Assembly: GCA_001599975.1 (NCBI GenBank)
Contig: BCIO01000004.1
Location: forward strand, 1,585,328 to 1,649,327
Reading direction: 5' to 3'
From: Cystobasidiopsis lactophilus
Taxonomy: Eukaryota; Basidiomycota; Agaricostilbomycetes; Agaricostilbales; Chionosphaeraceae
Length of the DNA: 64,000 bases
The notes under the pieces were generated by a model, which saw only the letters and a program-made list of their open reading frames with translations, was not told where the DNA came from and ran no database searches. The position numbers and the translations under genes are program-made. Shown here in pieces: positions 34,696-46,874 of this stretch (positions within the stretch are counted from its first letter, which is position 1; every line of letters starts with the position of its first letter).

Positions 34696-37600
34696 TCAGA
34701 GAGCTTCAACGAACACAACGACAGAGCGAAACCCACAAAGAGCATAGTCCGCCGTGCAGAAGAGCTTCTCGGTCGAAGTGCGGCCGGTCCAGGATCGCTG
34801 GTCGCGCAGGACGACCGCCGACTGCGCGGCATGGTTGCGATGGACCTGAAAAGCTCGTGAGAAACGGGTGTTGTACTAAAACGGGCGTCGAACTTGCCGC
34901 CTCAAACTGGTCCTTCGACTCGATGCCGTCTACCAGAAAGCCCAGGTCTTCTATACAAGCCTGCAGGGTGCCAATTGCCAGCCCATGCTCGCTGATGGTT
35001 TGGCGGTCATGGTGCTCGGTATTGAGATTGGACAGGCTGGAGAGAATGGTGCCTGAGGGACGGCGGGCAGGCCAAACGACAGTGAGCCCCGTTTGCCAAA
35101 AGTGGGGAGCGTCTCACCTATGATGCGCCTTGTTTCCACCAACAATCTCTGCGCTTGCTGGGGGTTGCGCCGGCTCATGAGCAAGAGACAGCGGGTTTGC
35201 ATGTCCGAGCAAAGCAGTTCAACGCGCCGCCTCACGACCGTCGGGTCGGAAATAATGTTGGAGGCGGGGCGAGGCTTGTCGAGCGGCGGCGTGACAGTGA
35301 TCATGAGCAGGGCAGGGTAAGGCAGGCGAGAAACTTGTTTGCCGGCCACAGGGTCTCGGAAGCTGGCGTTGACCTCGAAGAGCGGGACCTCGTCAGTCGA
35401 GTTGTACGCTTCCTCTTCCTCGTAGTAGCCAGAGTCATCCTGGAACGAGGACGCACTGAGGCCGGCACGGCGCAAGAAGTCGTCCGTCGCGGTCTGGTAG
35501 GCCGGGCCTTGAGCACGCGCTGCCGCTGCCACTTGCTGGTCTCGGCCTGTGCCGCCCATCTCTACTTCAACGAGCATCTCGTGGCGTTCGCCGGAGCGCA
35601 GCTCGCCGATGGTGATGTCGACTTCGCAACCGTCCGACGATACGATGGCGTTTGACACGCCGGCGACTTTGCGAATCTTGAACCAGCGCGACTCCTGGAC
35701 GCTGACAAAAAGCTTCAATGCTGTGACGGCCACAGACAAGATGCCGCCAACGCAGCCGGCCACAGCGTCACGCAAGCCGTACAGCTCCTTGACAAATGTG
35801 TACGAGCCCGACGTGTGGTTGGAGAGAAGCCAAAGAGACGAGGGGTCGTGCCCACGACCCCAGCCAAAGGTGTGGATGGGAATTCTGTGGACGGTGAATC
35901 AAAACCCTGCGCCCTCGCACTCACATGCAGACCATAACTTACCCAGCAGCCTCCGTCCGTGCCATTGCCAGGTCCATTTGCTGCTTTTGTGAGCCGTCCC
36001 GCCCGTCGTTGGCTGCAGATTGCGATAGACCCGTCAGGCAACCTTGGGCCACACCAGGGCCCGAACTTACTGAGGACGATGCCCGCGAGGCTCGACTTGG
36101 CCTTGCGTTGCAGCAGAATATCGAGCGCTACCAGTGAGTCGAATGAGCATGCATCCAAGGAGCACAAGAGCTGCAAAGCACACGCACCGAGGTTCAAAGC
36201 GGTCACGACATTGACGCGCTCGTCGCGCTGGTCCACGACCGAAAAGGCTTCTGCGTCAGCCACCGACTCGCTGCCGATGCTAGCGATAAACTCCTGCAGG
36301 CGCTGTCGGCTGTCCGGCCTGCCCACAGCTAGCAGGGGTGTTTTGCGGAGGCCGTCCCTCAGGCCATCGCCACTGCTGTAAGTGATGATACTGACTCGGC
36401 CTCGCGGGCCTATGTTGTTGATAACGAAATCAAGGGTGGACTTGATGAGGCGGATCTTGAGCTGGTAGGAAGAAGGCACGTTGGTGGGAAGCGGCACAGA
36501 AAAGACGAGGAGGAGGTCGAGGCTGGGAAAGTCGTGCGGAAGGTTAGGCGGCGGGAGGCCAACGTCCACGTTGGAGTTGTGAAACGTGATGGTGGACTCG
36601 GAAGCGAGATTGGAAGCCCGCGTGTAAGGCAGCGACTTGTAGAATTCGGTGCCGTCTTCGTAAGGCTCCTCGGGCAGGGTGCCCATCTCTTTCGCCAGCG
36701 TGCCGGCGTTAGATGACATGGTCGTCCTCGAATACTTGGAGAAGGTGGACGACGCCGCAGTGGTTGACGACTGAGCTGAATGAGAGTGCAGGGTATCGGC
36801 GGAATAGGCAGAGTTGCGGACCGAATTGAGCGAGCGCTTGCTCTGAAGCGGCTGATCTCGCTGCTTCATCAGGCCTTCGATCTTGGCTTTCCATGCCTGC
36901 AGCTGGCCAGGCGACTTGAAGAGCACCACAAAGGCGTCTGGCGATTCGTCGTCCTTTGCGCGCCGCTTCTGGTTAGCAAGCCTCTCTAAGCTGACAAAAG
37001 TACGACTCACCATGGTGATGGTGAGGCTCAATTCAGACGGCGACCCGTCGAGGGCTGAAACGGTGCTGGTGTCCTGGACGCTGCCCATGTGGCGGACAAA
37101 TACGCGCCCTTTCAAGCGCAGCTTGTCGGACTGGCCCGACAGCCCGTCGACCACCTTGCCCAAGCCTTTGCGGCCGTCGTCGGAGACACACAGCAGGGCC
37201 TCGGTGAAGAGGTAGATGTAAAACTCGCGGCTGGCAAAGGCGTCTTCAGCGCGCGCCAATATTTGCTCCGGGTGGGTGGCGAGTGCTCACACTTTCTTGT
37301 CTTTACGGACCTGCAGCAGGTCATACATGAGGAGCTTCCCAAAGTCGGCGGGCGAGTGGCCTTTCCAGTCGGACATTCGCTCGGCCAAGTCCTTCACAAT
37401 ATCCTCAAACGGGTCTGCAGCGGCTTCTGCGGTCGAGCCGTCGTCGCTGGTCAATGGCGCCGAAGTGGCTGAAAAGGAGTAGCCCATCCCTTCGCCGGGC
37501 TCGTCGGTCACGGAACTTGCCGTCTTGGCCGACGTGTCGTGAGAAGAGGCGCTGTCCAGCGGCGCGCTGTTGAGTGCAGGCGATGGCTGAGCAGTAGGCG

Positions 37601-38898
37601 GGAGCGGAGGCACGAATTGATGGTGGTAGGCGGGCGGCATTCGGCTGGGCATTTCGACGGTGATCAAGCAGGTGATGTGCGCCTTCTTGTCTTTTTCTGC
37701 GTTGCGCGGGACAGAGGTGTGCTCAGAGCGGACAGTGATCCTGGGTGTAGCCAAGGCAGGAAGGAAGCCGGACGGCGCGGCGGTTAGGCCGGACGGCTTG
37801 TTGTGAGTGCCCCGGCCATGAGCCGAGATGGTGTCTGCCGAATTGCGGTGGACGTGGCCTGGCAAGGTGGCAAAGGGTTCATCGTCGTCGTTGGGGTCGT
37901 GGGTGGCGCGGCCGCCTGTGCTTTCGGAAGGCAAAGTGCGCTTGGAGATGGATCGGACCTTGTGCGAGTCGACCGGTGAATGGTTGCGCGCACCAGGCAG
38001 GCCAGACAGCGCTGCGAACTCTGTTGACAGGACGGGTGGTCTTGAGCAGCCAACCTTTGCTCAAAATGCAAGTGGGAACACCGACTGTTTCGCGCGTGGT
38101 CGCCGGGGTCGCCGAGCTTCATGTCGCGGCGACAGACGCCACAGAGGCCCAGCGAGCCTGGCCGGGTCCGGGCGCGTTGGACACTGCCATAGACGGCCTC
38201 GAAGCAGGCCTCATCTGCAATCGCATTAAAAAATTGACGGACGCTCAGACCGCCCCGAGAAGGATAGGAGGTTGGGCAGAGGGGAGCTCACGCAGCTTGT
38301 GCCCACAAACTGGCACGATGTGAGGCTTCTCTCCTCGCAGGCGGAGCGAGAGCGACTCGAGGCAGACGGGGCAGTTGTCATCCTCATCCTTGTCCGAAAC
38401 GACGGCGGGCGGCATGGCGGGCTTGCTAGCAAACGGGTGGTCGAGCGGCGAGTTGGACCTGCCGTTGGACGGCGACGGGGCTTGCAGGCGCTTGCTCGGC
38501 GACAGATGGAGGTCCTGCGAGGGCGACGGGGACATAGACGCCGTCGAGGCGACGCTGGAAAACACAGAGCCTGGCGAGTCGGTCGACGTTGAGAAACGGC
38601 TGCTTTCGTCGGAGGGGACTTTGGGGTGGTGTTGGCGCTTGACGCTGCCGGTGAACCAGCGCAGACCAAAGGGCTCGCCCAAAGATTTCTTTTGTTGTGG
38701 CACGGAAGAAAGAGCAGATGCGTGAAAAGGGTGATTGTCCGCAGATGAGGGACCGAGCGCCTCAGGTTCATTTCCGCGACGACCATTACTGATGCCCTTG
38801 GCAGCGACCAAGCCAGTCGCGAGCAGAGCTTCGTCGATGGACGAGGACGAGCTGGACGTCTGCCTTTGTCGCTCGATAGCATTGCGGTTGCTGGGCAT
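34696..38898 (-). CDS. RING-PH-VWA scaffold, Ste5/Far1-like
   Basis: The domain order matches fungal mating-pathway scaffolds of the Ste5/Far1 type, which hold MAP-kinase modules at the membrane. In order: disordered Ser-rich N-terminus (MPSNRNAIERQRQ...), a RING-H2 reading CPVCLESLSLRLRGEKPHIV, VCGHKL|HEACF and CGVCRRDMK with an intron in the middle; further disordered text; a PH-like domain (ADFGKLLMYDLLQVRKDKKV, FYIYLFTEALLCVS, then VVLFKSPGQLQAWKAKIEGL); and a VWA domain (LDLLLVFSVPLP and STLDFVINNIGPRGRVSIIT). The C-terminus has KELYGLRDAVAGC, SGERHEMLVEVEMGG and RDQRSWTGRTSTEKLFC. The final intron is only about 31-37 bases and its donor is uncertain; the frame is supported by high third-position GC. 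Ste5 sequence itself diverges fast, so this is a match by domain order. Confidence 0.78.
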
Positions 38899-40589
38899 GT
38901 TGGCGGCTGTTCTCGCTCTCTCTTTCTTCAACGCGCTCTCTTTCCCGCCGTGGCTTTCAATTTGGTTGTTGCGGTCAAAGCAAACTTCAAATTCGCGCGG
39001 TTCGTTCGGGAAGCCAGCTGCACTCGTCTCTGAGACACCAATCGTGCTGTCAAAAAGCCGTTGAACTTTTTTGCCCGAGCAATCTGGTCTCTCCCGCCAA
39101 GACGACAGGAGCCTGCTAGTGTGGCTCACGAGATTCCAATCTTAAAAAAACGGGGAAGAGGAGAGGGAGCGTGGCAAACTCGTCTCATGCCAACCTTCGT
39201 TAACGCCATGTCATGTATGCAGTACCTGGTTGGAATGGGGAGGGTCCTTTGGTTGCCTTTCTGTTAATGACATTAACCACTCCTGGAACGCACTACTCTA
39301 TCATACAAAAGAGCTGGAGGAGAGAGACAAGGAAATTAAGTCGGAGTCGCGTGTGGACGCGTGCCGTACGATTCAAAGGTGGATGTCGCGAGATGCCAGC
39401 AGTACTCCTTACTGTAGGATGGGCCTTCAGAAACAGAATGTGATGAAGGTCCAGAGCCCGGTTTACCGAATAACGAACGAGGCAAACGGCGGCAACAACC
39501 GAGCGTTTGAGCGACGGGAGGGCAACTGCTCTCTGGGTGGTGCTCACCTCGGTATCTCCGGACCCACAGTGAAGAGAGCAGAAGCGAAGCCTTTTTAGAA
39601 AGCGAAGCCAGCGCGTTTACGCCTTAAGGTTTCGCCACTCGCACTGTGAACCCGGCTCATGGCGCACCGACCGTTGTATAACATTGCTACACCGGTCTTG
39701 AGTGTGCTGCCTTGGAAACCTACATTGACAGTGTTTGCTGTTTCGCACCTCGATGGGCAGCAAGGCCTTCGAGGCCATAACTTGGACAGGACGCAAAAAC
39801 GCGTGAGATGCCGAACACCTTCCGTAGATGCTGGGTTCTACGCTCTCTGTGAGAGTTGACCGCTTCATAAGAATAAGAGGAGCTCGAGAGATGGGCTGCA
39901 TTTCTCGCTCGCTCGCCCGAAATGCAACATGTTTTGTCAAGCAAGTCATGCCCGTCATTTTTGTTCAAGCGCTTCCTTCAGCTTAACTGCGTTGGATATT
40001 GCCAAGATTGAGCGCAAGCGCACAACAACTTTGTGTGATCTGTGGTTATTGGAAGGTAGGTCTCCAAGGGGGGCATCTCGTCAGTAATGACTTCGGCTCG
40101 GAGGTCTTTTGTGGCGTCCCCGACAGGATGCATTGCGCCAGCTTTGACCCAGTATGAAGGAGAAACGCGAGCACTCCAAGATCAAGGGCCAAAGGCCCAA
40201 AGCCAAGAGCAGAGAGGCAGGTGCCAAGCCGCGTGAGGAGACCATCATAGGAATCATAGGCAGCTGGGAATGCTGTCTCCTCTGCTAGGTTGGCGAGCAT
40301 TGGCACGAGGACATCAAGGGAGCATCAGACACGCGTGCAATGGGAGCGAGGCGGCACTACCGCTAGCCCAACCCAAGGTGAGGGAAGCCGCGCAAGCTGC
40401 CGCAAGCGTGCTTGCGAAAGCACAACCAGGACCTTCTGACTCTGCCACTTCTCGAAGATCCTTCTCGAACAGCAGAGGAAGCGCACAACGACAGCTCGAC
40501 CTTTGACGCCGGACTACGCAACTAATCGAACGACCGACGCATCACCTTGACAGGCCTTTGACGAGCTCGCATCAACAAGCCGCCTCAAA
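38899..40589. other. long intergenic region without supported genes
   Basis: About 1.7 kb between the starts of the scaffold gene (minus) and RPN11 (plus), by far the longest gap here. Short open frames on both strands (for example 40270-40506 plus, 40046-40306 minus) show no family match and no coding bias. I found no tRNA box, snRNA core or repeat. It is likely a broad divergent control region, or it holds a non-coding RNA I cannot recognise. Confidence 0.5.
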
Positions 40590-42022
40590 ATGGATTTCCA
40601 AAGCATGCTGCAAAATATGGGAGGTGGTGGAGGAGGTGGACCAGCTATGGGCGGCGAGACAGAGGTCCTGGTCGACAACAGCGAGACCATCACCATCTCG
40701 AGCCTCGCTTTGCTGAAGATGCTCAAACATGGCCGTGCGGGCGTGCCTCTTGAGGTCATGGGCTTGATGTTGGTGAGAGCTCGTGCCACTTAGTGCTCAC
40801 AGGATATGGGTCCTCATGCTGGAAGGCCAGGGCGAGTTCGTTGACGACTATACGATGTGAGTCTCCCCCACAGAGGCTGGCTCCCACACGAAAGCTCACT
40901 CTGCGCCGCGCAGTCGAGTTGTGGATGTTTTGTAGGTGATCAGAGAAGGGAAGAGACTGGCCAGTGCCTGACTGGCGGACGCAGCTCGATGCCACAAGCC
41001 GGCACTGGAATTTCTGTCGAGAGCGTGGACTACGTCTACCAGGTGCGTTGACTTGTCGCTGCTTTTGTTCCAGCTTGCTGTCGTGGTCTAAACCAATGAA
41101 AACAGCAAAAAATGATGGATATGTTGAAGCAGACGGGGCGGCCTGAGATGGTTGTGGGCTGGTACCACTCGCACCCAGGTTTCGGCTGTTGGCTTTCCAG
41201 CGTCGACGTCAATACCCAACAGTCCTTCGAAAGACTGCATCCCAGGGCGGTTGCAGTCGTGGTCGACCCCATCCAATCCGTCAAAGGCAAAGTGGTGATC
41301 GACGCTTTCCGTACCATCCCACCCCAAAGCATCAGCAAGCTCCTTTTCGCGTTCTTTTCAGCTACTTTCACTGATATGAGCCCCTTCAGTGTTGGGTCAA
41401 GAGCCGCGCCAGAGCACTTCGAACGTTGGGCATGTGGCCAAGCCATCCATCCAGGTGCGGCGTCTCTCTTTTACTGAGACAAGCCAGCGAAGGAGCCGAT
41501 TTGATTTGACCAGGCGCTCATTCACGGGCTGAACCGCCACTACTACTCCATCGCCATCAACTTCCGAAAGACCGAACTTGAGCAGGCCATGCTCCTCAAC
41601 TTGCACAAGCAAAGTTGGACGGACGGCCTGAAGCTGCAGGACTTCGAAGAGCATAAGCACGCAAACGAGGACGCCATCGCGGTACGTGATACAGCTCCTT
41701 TCGCAGCGGAACCCGTCGCTGACGCCCTGCGGCCGGCAAAAGAGCATGCTCAAGCTGGCAACGTCGTACAACAAGTCGGTGGAGGAGGAGTCCACCCTCA
41801 GCCCGCAGGAGCTCAAAACGCGCCACGTTGGCAAGCAAGACCCCAAGCGGCACCTGGAAGAAGCCGTGGAAGCGGCGATGGGTAGAAACATTGTGCAGAC
41901 TCTGTGCGTTCGCTTCTTCATTCGCGCCGAAGATCGTCAACTCATCTGCGGGTACTGCCGCTTGCCATAGAGGGACCATGCTTCATATGCCAGAGATGAC
42001 CGAGGTTGCCGCACAATCATGA
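40590..42022 (+). CDS. RPN11: 26S proteasome deubiquitinase RPN11 (JAMM)
   Basis: Rpn11 is the zinc metalloprotease of the proteasome lid that removes ubiquitin chains from substrates. The start [20 protein letters not shown] leads into [20 protein letters not shown] and MGLML, the conserved Glu region. After introns come [26 protein letters not shown], and the JAMM motif [18 protein letters not shown] with its H-x-H...D ligands. An intron with a GC donor (41335-41389, ATCA then GCAAGC) joins IPPQSI to [16 protein letters not shown]. Then [20 protein letters not shown], and [13 protein letters not shown] near the end. The last exon, after NIVQTL, reads [16 protein letters not shown] with the stop at 42020-42022. 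Metal ligands are present. Confidence 0.93.
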
Positions 42023-42131
42023 TAAGATCGTAATCAGTCGGCCGGCCTTCATTTTGCAATCCCGCACCCCGCTTCGCCGGTTTTGGCGTCCCAGTTCTCC
42101 TTCTGTCCTCTCTCCTTGCTCCGCAAACACC

Positions 42132-44589
42132 ATGTCCAACAAATACATTGCGGCAGGCTTGGACGAAGCGACTTTCACGAAGCACGCGGTGCGTCAAGGT
42201 CCATGGCCCCTTGCCATCCGATGGCATTGACCGGTATTCACGTTGAAATGGGCTTCAGCCAGCTACTGCCATTCCAATTGGGCTGCCCCCTAAATCCCCT
42301 CTGCCAACTAAGGTAACCGTTTTACTGCTTGATCCCATGCGCGGGCGGGCGAGGCTCCAGATGTTTGGCGAGCGACCGACCAATGTGGCGCATTTTCGAC
42401 GCTCCCTTCCACATCCTTCATCTATCAAACTTGGGCTTCAAAACACGTCACATCAGATCTGCCCAGTGAAGCCGAAGAGCCTTCAACGCACATCTCTCGC
42501 TGGATAGCGCGATTCTCATTGCTTTGGCTTGTTGCAGGTCCAAACAGAGACTCGGGGCATCTATCACGGACTGCCTGTTTACGATGATCCCTCGTACAAT
42601 GGCCAGACTGCGCGTGCGTGAATCGCAAAGGCGTTCGGCTTGCTGGTGCTGAAGCTCGAGTGCTCCTCAGTCGTCGCCGGCGCGAATGGCATTTCTGGAA
42701 CTCACATGCTCCGCGTCATGAAGGAATACCCTTCAATCTGGAAGCGTGTCTACGGTATTTCGAGAAAGCCCGCGGCCGAACGCTTCCCGGACCACTTCAC
42801 GTCCCACGCCATCGACCTATACAAGAATGATCCTGACGGGGTGGCCAAGCAGCTCACCGAGGCTGGCATCACGTCAATTGATTACGCCTTTTTCTTCGCT
42901 TTTATGCCAGATCCCAACCCCGACCCCACCAAGCTGTTCGAAGGAGCGGAAACACTGGCCGAAATAAACGGCGCTCTCATGCACAACTTCCTTTGGGGCC
43001 TCTACAAAGCTGGATGCAGGCCAAAGCGCGTGTTGCTTCAGACTGGTAAGCTTTGATGACGGTCGCTACAATGCTCTGTTGCCATCCCTGACCTGCATCA
43101 CAGGCTGCAAGGGCGTAGGCGGTTTCCTCTCTGGCTTGCTTGCACATGTCTCGAGCTTTGCATGCAGTACGGACAGCACTACGGACCTAGTGAGTAGAGT
43201 TTTGCTGTTGCGAGAACCCGATTTTTGATGGGCTCTGCTTTCACCAGTGGCAAGCTGTCTGCCGGTTCAAGTGGCGAACAGCGCTGACACTTGGCGCAGA
43301 TCTGTCCATTGATCGAGGACGCCGTCGAAACTCGACGCCGCTTTACCGAAGCGAGCTTTTACTACGCACAGGAAGATGCAATGTGGAAGTTCAGCAAGGA
43401 GACAGGCATCGAATGGTCGCTCAGCCAGCCGTCTTTCATCGTAGGCACATCATCCTGTTCTGGTCTCACTTGACTCAAGTTACCGCGCAGGTCGGACTGG
43501 TGAAGGACAATGCCCTCAACTTTTTGGCTCCATTGATGTACGCCAGTCCACTTGGAGGTTTGACGGTCTAGGACTCATTCAGTACCCAGCATCTACGCCG
43601 CTGTGTCTAAGTTCCAAGGCAAGAAGGAGCTTGTCTATCCTGGCGAACGTCGTGGCTGGGACAAGGTGAGGCAATCGTCCGTCGCAAAGGTCGACTGGAA
43701 CTAACCCAAAACCAAGGCAATGGACCTCAGTTCTGCGTATCACAACGCCTTGCAGATGCAGGTGGGTCAGAATTGATTTGCCAAGTGGGCAAGATAACCA
43801 GTAGATAGCAACTGACGAGGTTGGGCAGTGGATGATGCTGGAAAAACACACCGCTAACCAGTTGGTCGCGCCTCTCTGCTATCTATCGGGCTAACAGCCT
43901 GCCTTTTTAGAGCCTTCCACATGAGTGATGGGTCCCACTTTTGTTGGAACCGATTTTGGCCTTGGCTCGCTGCCCAATTTGGCCTGGAGACGTCGCCGCC
44001 CCCGGCTGACGACGATCCAAAGGCAAACTTTAAGACCTTGACAATGCAGAACGAGTGCGTCGCTTGTAGAACTTGCGTTACATTGAAGACCTCATGGCGA
44101 GGGCGACAGCGCGGAGATCGGCTACCCCTACCGCGCCGATGTCAAATATCAATTCCTCCTGCACGATTGGTGCAAGGACGAGCAGAATCGGGCGGACTGG
44201 TGGGTCTCTCCTTGGGCTGCCCGCTATTGGTCGTAACTTTCGCGAGCAGGAAGAAGATGGGCGAGAAGTATGGCTTGGATCTGACCCTAATGAAGCAAGA
44301 CTACATGGTACGAAAGCCGTCTCTTGAACTGCGCAACAAATAACTCGCTGTGGCTGGGCTACAGTTCGCCATAGCTGACTTCTCTATCATGGTGTGGTGG
44401 CCTTTGGTTCTGAGGTGGGGGCAATGCGTTGTGCCAAGGCTTCAGACAGCCAGACTGAGCATAGAGTTCGAAAACAGCACCAACAAAGCTCGCCGATTTG
44501 GCTACTATGGCGGATGCGACAGTTTTGATGGCTTGGCAGAGGCCATCGACATCGGCAAGAAGGTGCTGAAGATCGTGCCTGACATCTAA
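42132..44589 (+). CDS. PRISE/VEP1-like short-chain reductase
   Basis: This resembles the PRISE (progesterone 5-beta-reductase/iridoid synthase-like) group of atypical SDR enzymes, which reduce enones with NADPH; the fungal substrate is unknown. Exon 1 starts MSNKYIAAGLDEATFTKHA and a further exon gives VQTETRGIYHGLPVYDDPSY. The nucleotide-binding turn is SVVAGANGISGTHMLRVMKE, followed by KRVYGISRKPAAERFP. The region FYYAQEDAMWKFSKETGIEW matches the family block that follows the active site. Later: AVSKFQGKKELVYPGERRGW, AFHMSDGSHFCWNRFWPWLA and a final exon with TARLSIEFENSTNKARRFGY and DGLAEAIDIGKKVLKIVPDI. About eight short introns are required, some with unsettled borders around 43040-43300 and 44050-44370. 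Confidence 0.75.
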
Positions 44590-44894
44590 ACGGAGGGTAG
44601 CCAAAAGTGGCAAAAAAGTGGGTGTTACAGACCGTCCCCGACTTCTGAAAGGGACTAGTACAAACCAAGGGAAGTCAGATAGAGGGGTCAGCGAGCGAAG
44701 TGCAATGGGCTTTTTACCAACCCTCCACGATGGGTCCACAACGCCACAACGGCCGCTCGGCCTTCTCGCGCCGATCGTTGTCTTGACACTCTTGACCGCG
44801 CTCAGCCATCTTCAAGTTTTGTCGCAGCGACCCCATCTGATCGGGCTTTCCTTCTGCGTCGATTGAAAGCGTGCGTCGACTGCCAGCGTGATTC
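44590..44894. other. intergenic, PRISE-like to LPL1-like
   Basis: A 305-base gap between two tandem genes. No gene or RNA is recognised; it holds one 3' end and the next promoter. Confidence 0.4.
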
Positions 44895-46794
44895 ATGTCG
44901 TCGCCAACGAAGGATGTCGACGACGTTCACGTCCTGCTTCTTTGCCATGGGTTAGGCTTGCCTTTTTTTTTTGAAGAGATCGTCGCTGCTCACTCGATAG
45001 CATGATGCAGACTTTGGGGAAACCCTCAACACCTGGCCAAGATGGAAGAGGCCATCCTCATTAGGGCGAAGGAAGAGTTGGCGAATCCGCAAGAAGAGTT
45101 TCGAGTGCTAAACCCGGCAGCGAACGAGTGGACCTTGACCTACGATGGACTCGAGTGAGTGCAGTAGCATGTGCTCCAAGCTGTGAAAGCAAGGGCTCAA
45201 AGTCAACAGCTTCTGCGCCGAGCGCCTCGTCCGGGCGCTGGATGCGGCGATCATCGACCTCGAAGCGAGCGGCAAGAGGGTGGCGAAGTTCTCAATCGTT
45301 GGTTATAGCCTTGGGGGTCTGTTGGCACGCTTCGCCGTCGGCCTGCTGCACTCGCGCTCCCCGTCCTTCTTCGCCAACATTACGCCGGTCAACTTCATGA
45401 CCATCGCGTCTCCGGCTATTGGTGTTCCGTCCTATCCAACTTTCTGGAGCACTGCCCGTGAGTGCTAGTGGCGCCGCTGAATTAACTCTGACGTGAATCT
45501 GCACAAAGTTCACTTTGTAGGCGCCAAAGTTTTGAGCAGAAGCGGGAAGCAATTGTACGGAAAGGATACGTTTGCGCACGGTCAAAGTTTGTTGGAAGGC
45601 AAGTTTTCAAGCTACTGTGGGCCCCATGTGTGAAGATATCAATCGAGCTGCGCAGTGATGTCCACGCCGTCCTCGAATTTTATGACGGCCCTGCGGCTTT
45701 TCAAGAAAGTGTCCATTTAGTGCGCTCGTCTTTTCCCACGCCACAAGATCTCTGCTCAATTTTTTGTTTGCAGTGCCAATGCCGTACAAGACTTAACGGT
45801 GCCATACGCTACTGCCGCTGCAACAGGGGAAGACCCTTTTGCCAGAGCCATGGTACGAGCGAAGGCCGCACGGCAGAAGCGAGCCGCTCCGCCGGACGAA
45901 AAGATAGACTTGCTGGAGGGCGGTCTTAAAGTGTGAGCCCCTGCCTGGTGCTTAGGCTTAGGTTTCTGTGTCCTCATCTGGGCCCTACTAGAACGACGCA
46001 TCCGAAATACGCGGCGCTCATCATCTCCTTCGAAGAGGTAGAGCCGGTGGTGAAACCAGCTTCTAAGCTGAACGCCAAAACTAAAAGATCGTGGCCAAAA
46101 GTGTGAGTCTGGCCGGTGTGCTCCTTTTTTTTTGCAGGCGGGCTTCCGCTGACGGCCCTGTTGCCAGTCCTCGCTTGCTGCGGCCTTCGTCGTACCCGTT
46201 CCTGCCCCGGCCACTTCGCTACTTTGTCGCCCTCGCCTTTCCAATTGCCGTCCCATGCCTGTTTCTCCTCTTGCTGACGCGCTTCGCCCTGCAAAGCTAC
46301 AGCTCCGCCAGTCGAATCCGCAGTCTGTCGGTTGGCGATCTCAGCACCAAGGAAGGCCGTCTCCTTCGAGTGGGCATCACATCAGAGTCAGCAAGAGACG
46401 CGATGGCCGATCTCTTTGTGGAATCGATGATTGGTGACGCACCGGATGTGTCGACGCCAGGGGCTAGTGGAGCGGCCACCCCAACTCCGCTCAAGTCGAA
46501 AGACGATCCCAAAATTTCCAAGCGCAATGACGGTACCCAACCTGTCTTGACCGAGGCCCAGAAGCGAATGACCCAGCTGTTTTCGCCGCGCTGCGTTCCG
46601 CAGATGAAGCTTTTCCTAGCTTTCTTCCCTGATACCCGGAACTCTGTGAGTGCAACTGACCTTTTCCAACGTACTTGGTCGCTCATAACGCCTCACAGCA
46701 CGGCACTATCATCTGCCGCGCTCCGGAATTCTTTCCTGACCATACGATGGGGCTGCCTATTCTCCAGCATTGGGCAGACAACTTTGTATTCTAG
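44895..46794 (+). CDS. LPL1: DUF676 serine esterase, LPL1-like
   Basis: Lpl1 (YOR059C) is a lipid-droplet phospholipase of the DUF676 serine hydrolase group. The start is MSSPTKDVDDVHVLLLCHG, and an intron with a long T run joins to LWGNPQHLAKMEEAILIR, the lid region. The nucleophile elbow is clear: FSIVGYSLGGLLARFAVG. Then NFMTIASPAIGVP, an exon GKDTFAHGQS, and AVQDLTVPYATAAATGEDPF, carrying the expected catalytic Asp region. A C-terminal membrane segment RYFVALAFPIAVPCLFLLLL is followed by a cytosolic tail and the last exon HGTIICRAPEFFPDHTMGLP, ending HWADNFVF at 46792-46794. It is convergent with the GNAT gene, 80 bases apart. Confidence 0.82.
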
Positions 46795-46874
46795 CCTGAC
46801 CTGTAGCTGTCAATCCAAACTGCTATTGGACTGCGCCTCTTTTTTGCGGAAAACGGGCGAGCAAAATGCAACCT

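Noticed and set aside
40046-40506. Open frames on both strands ahead of RPN11
   Set aside because: Neither has codon bias or splice partners; both lie in the presumed control region.
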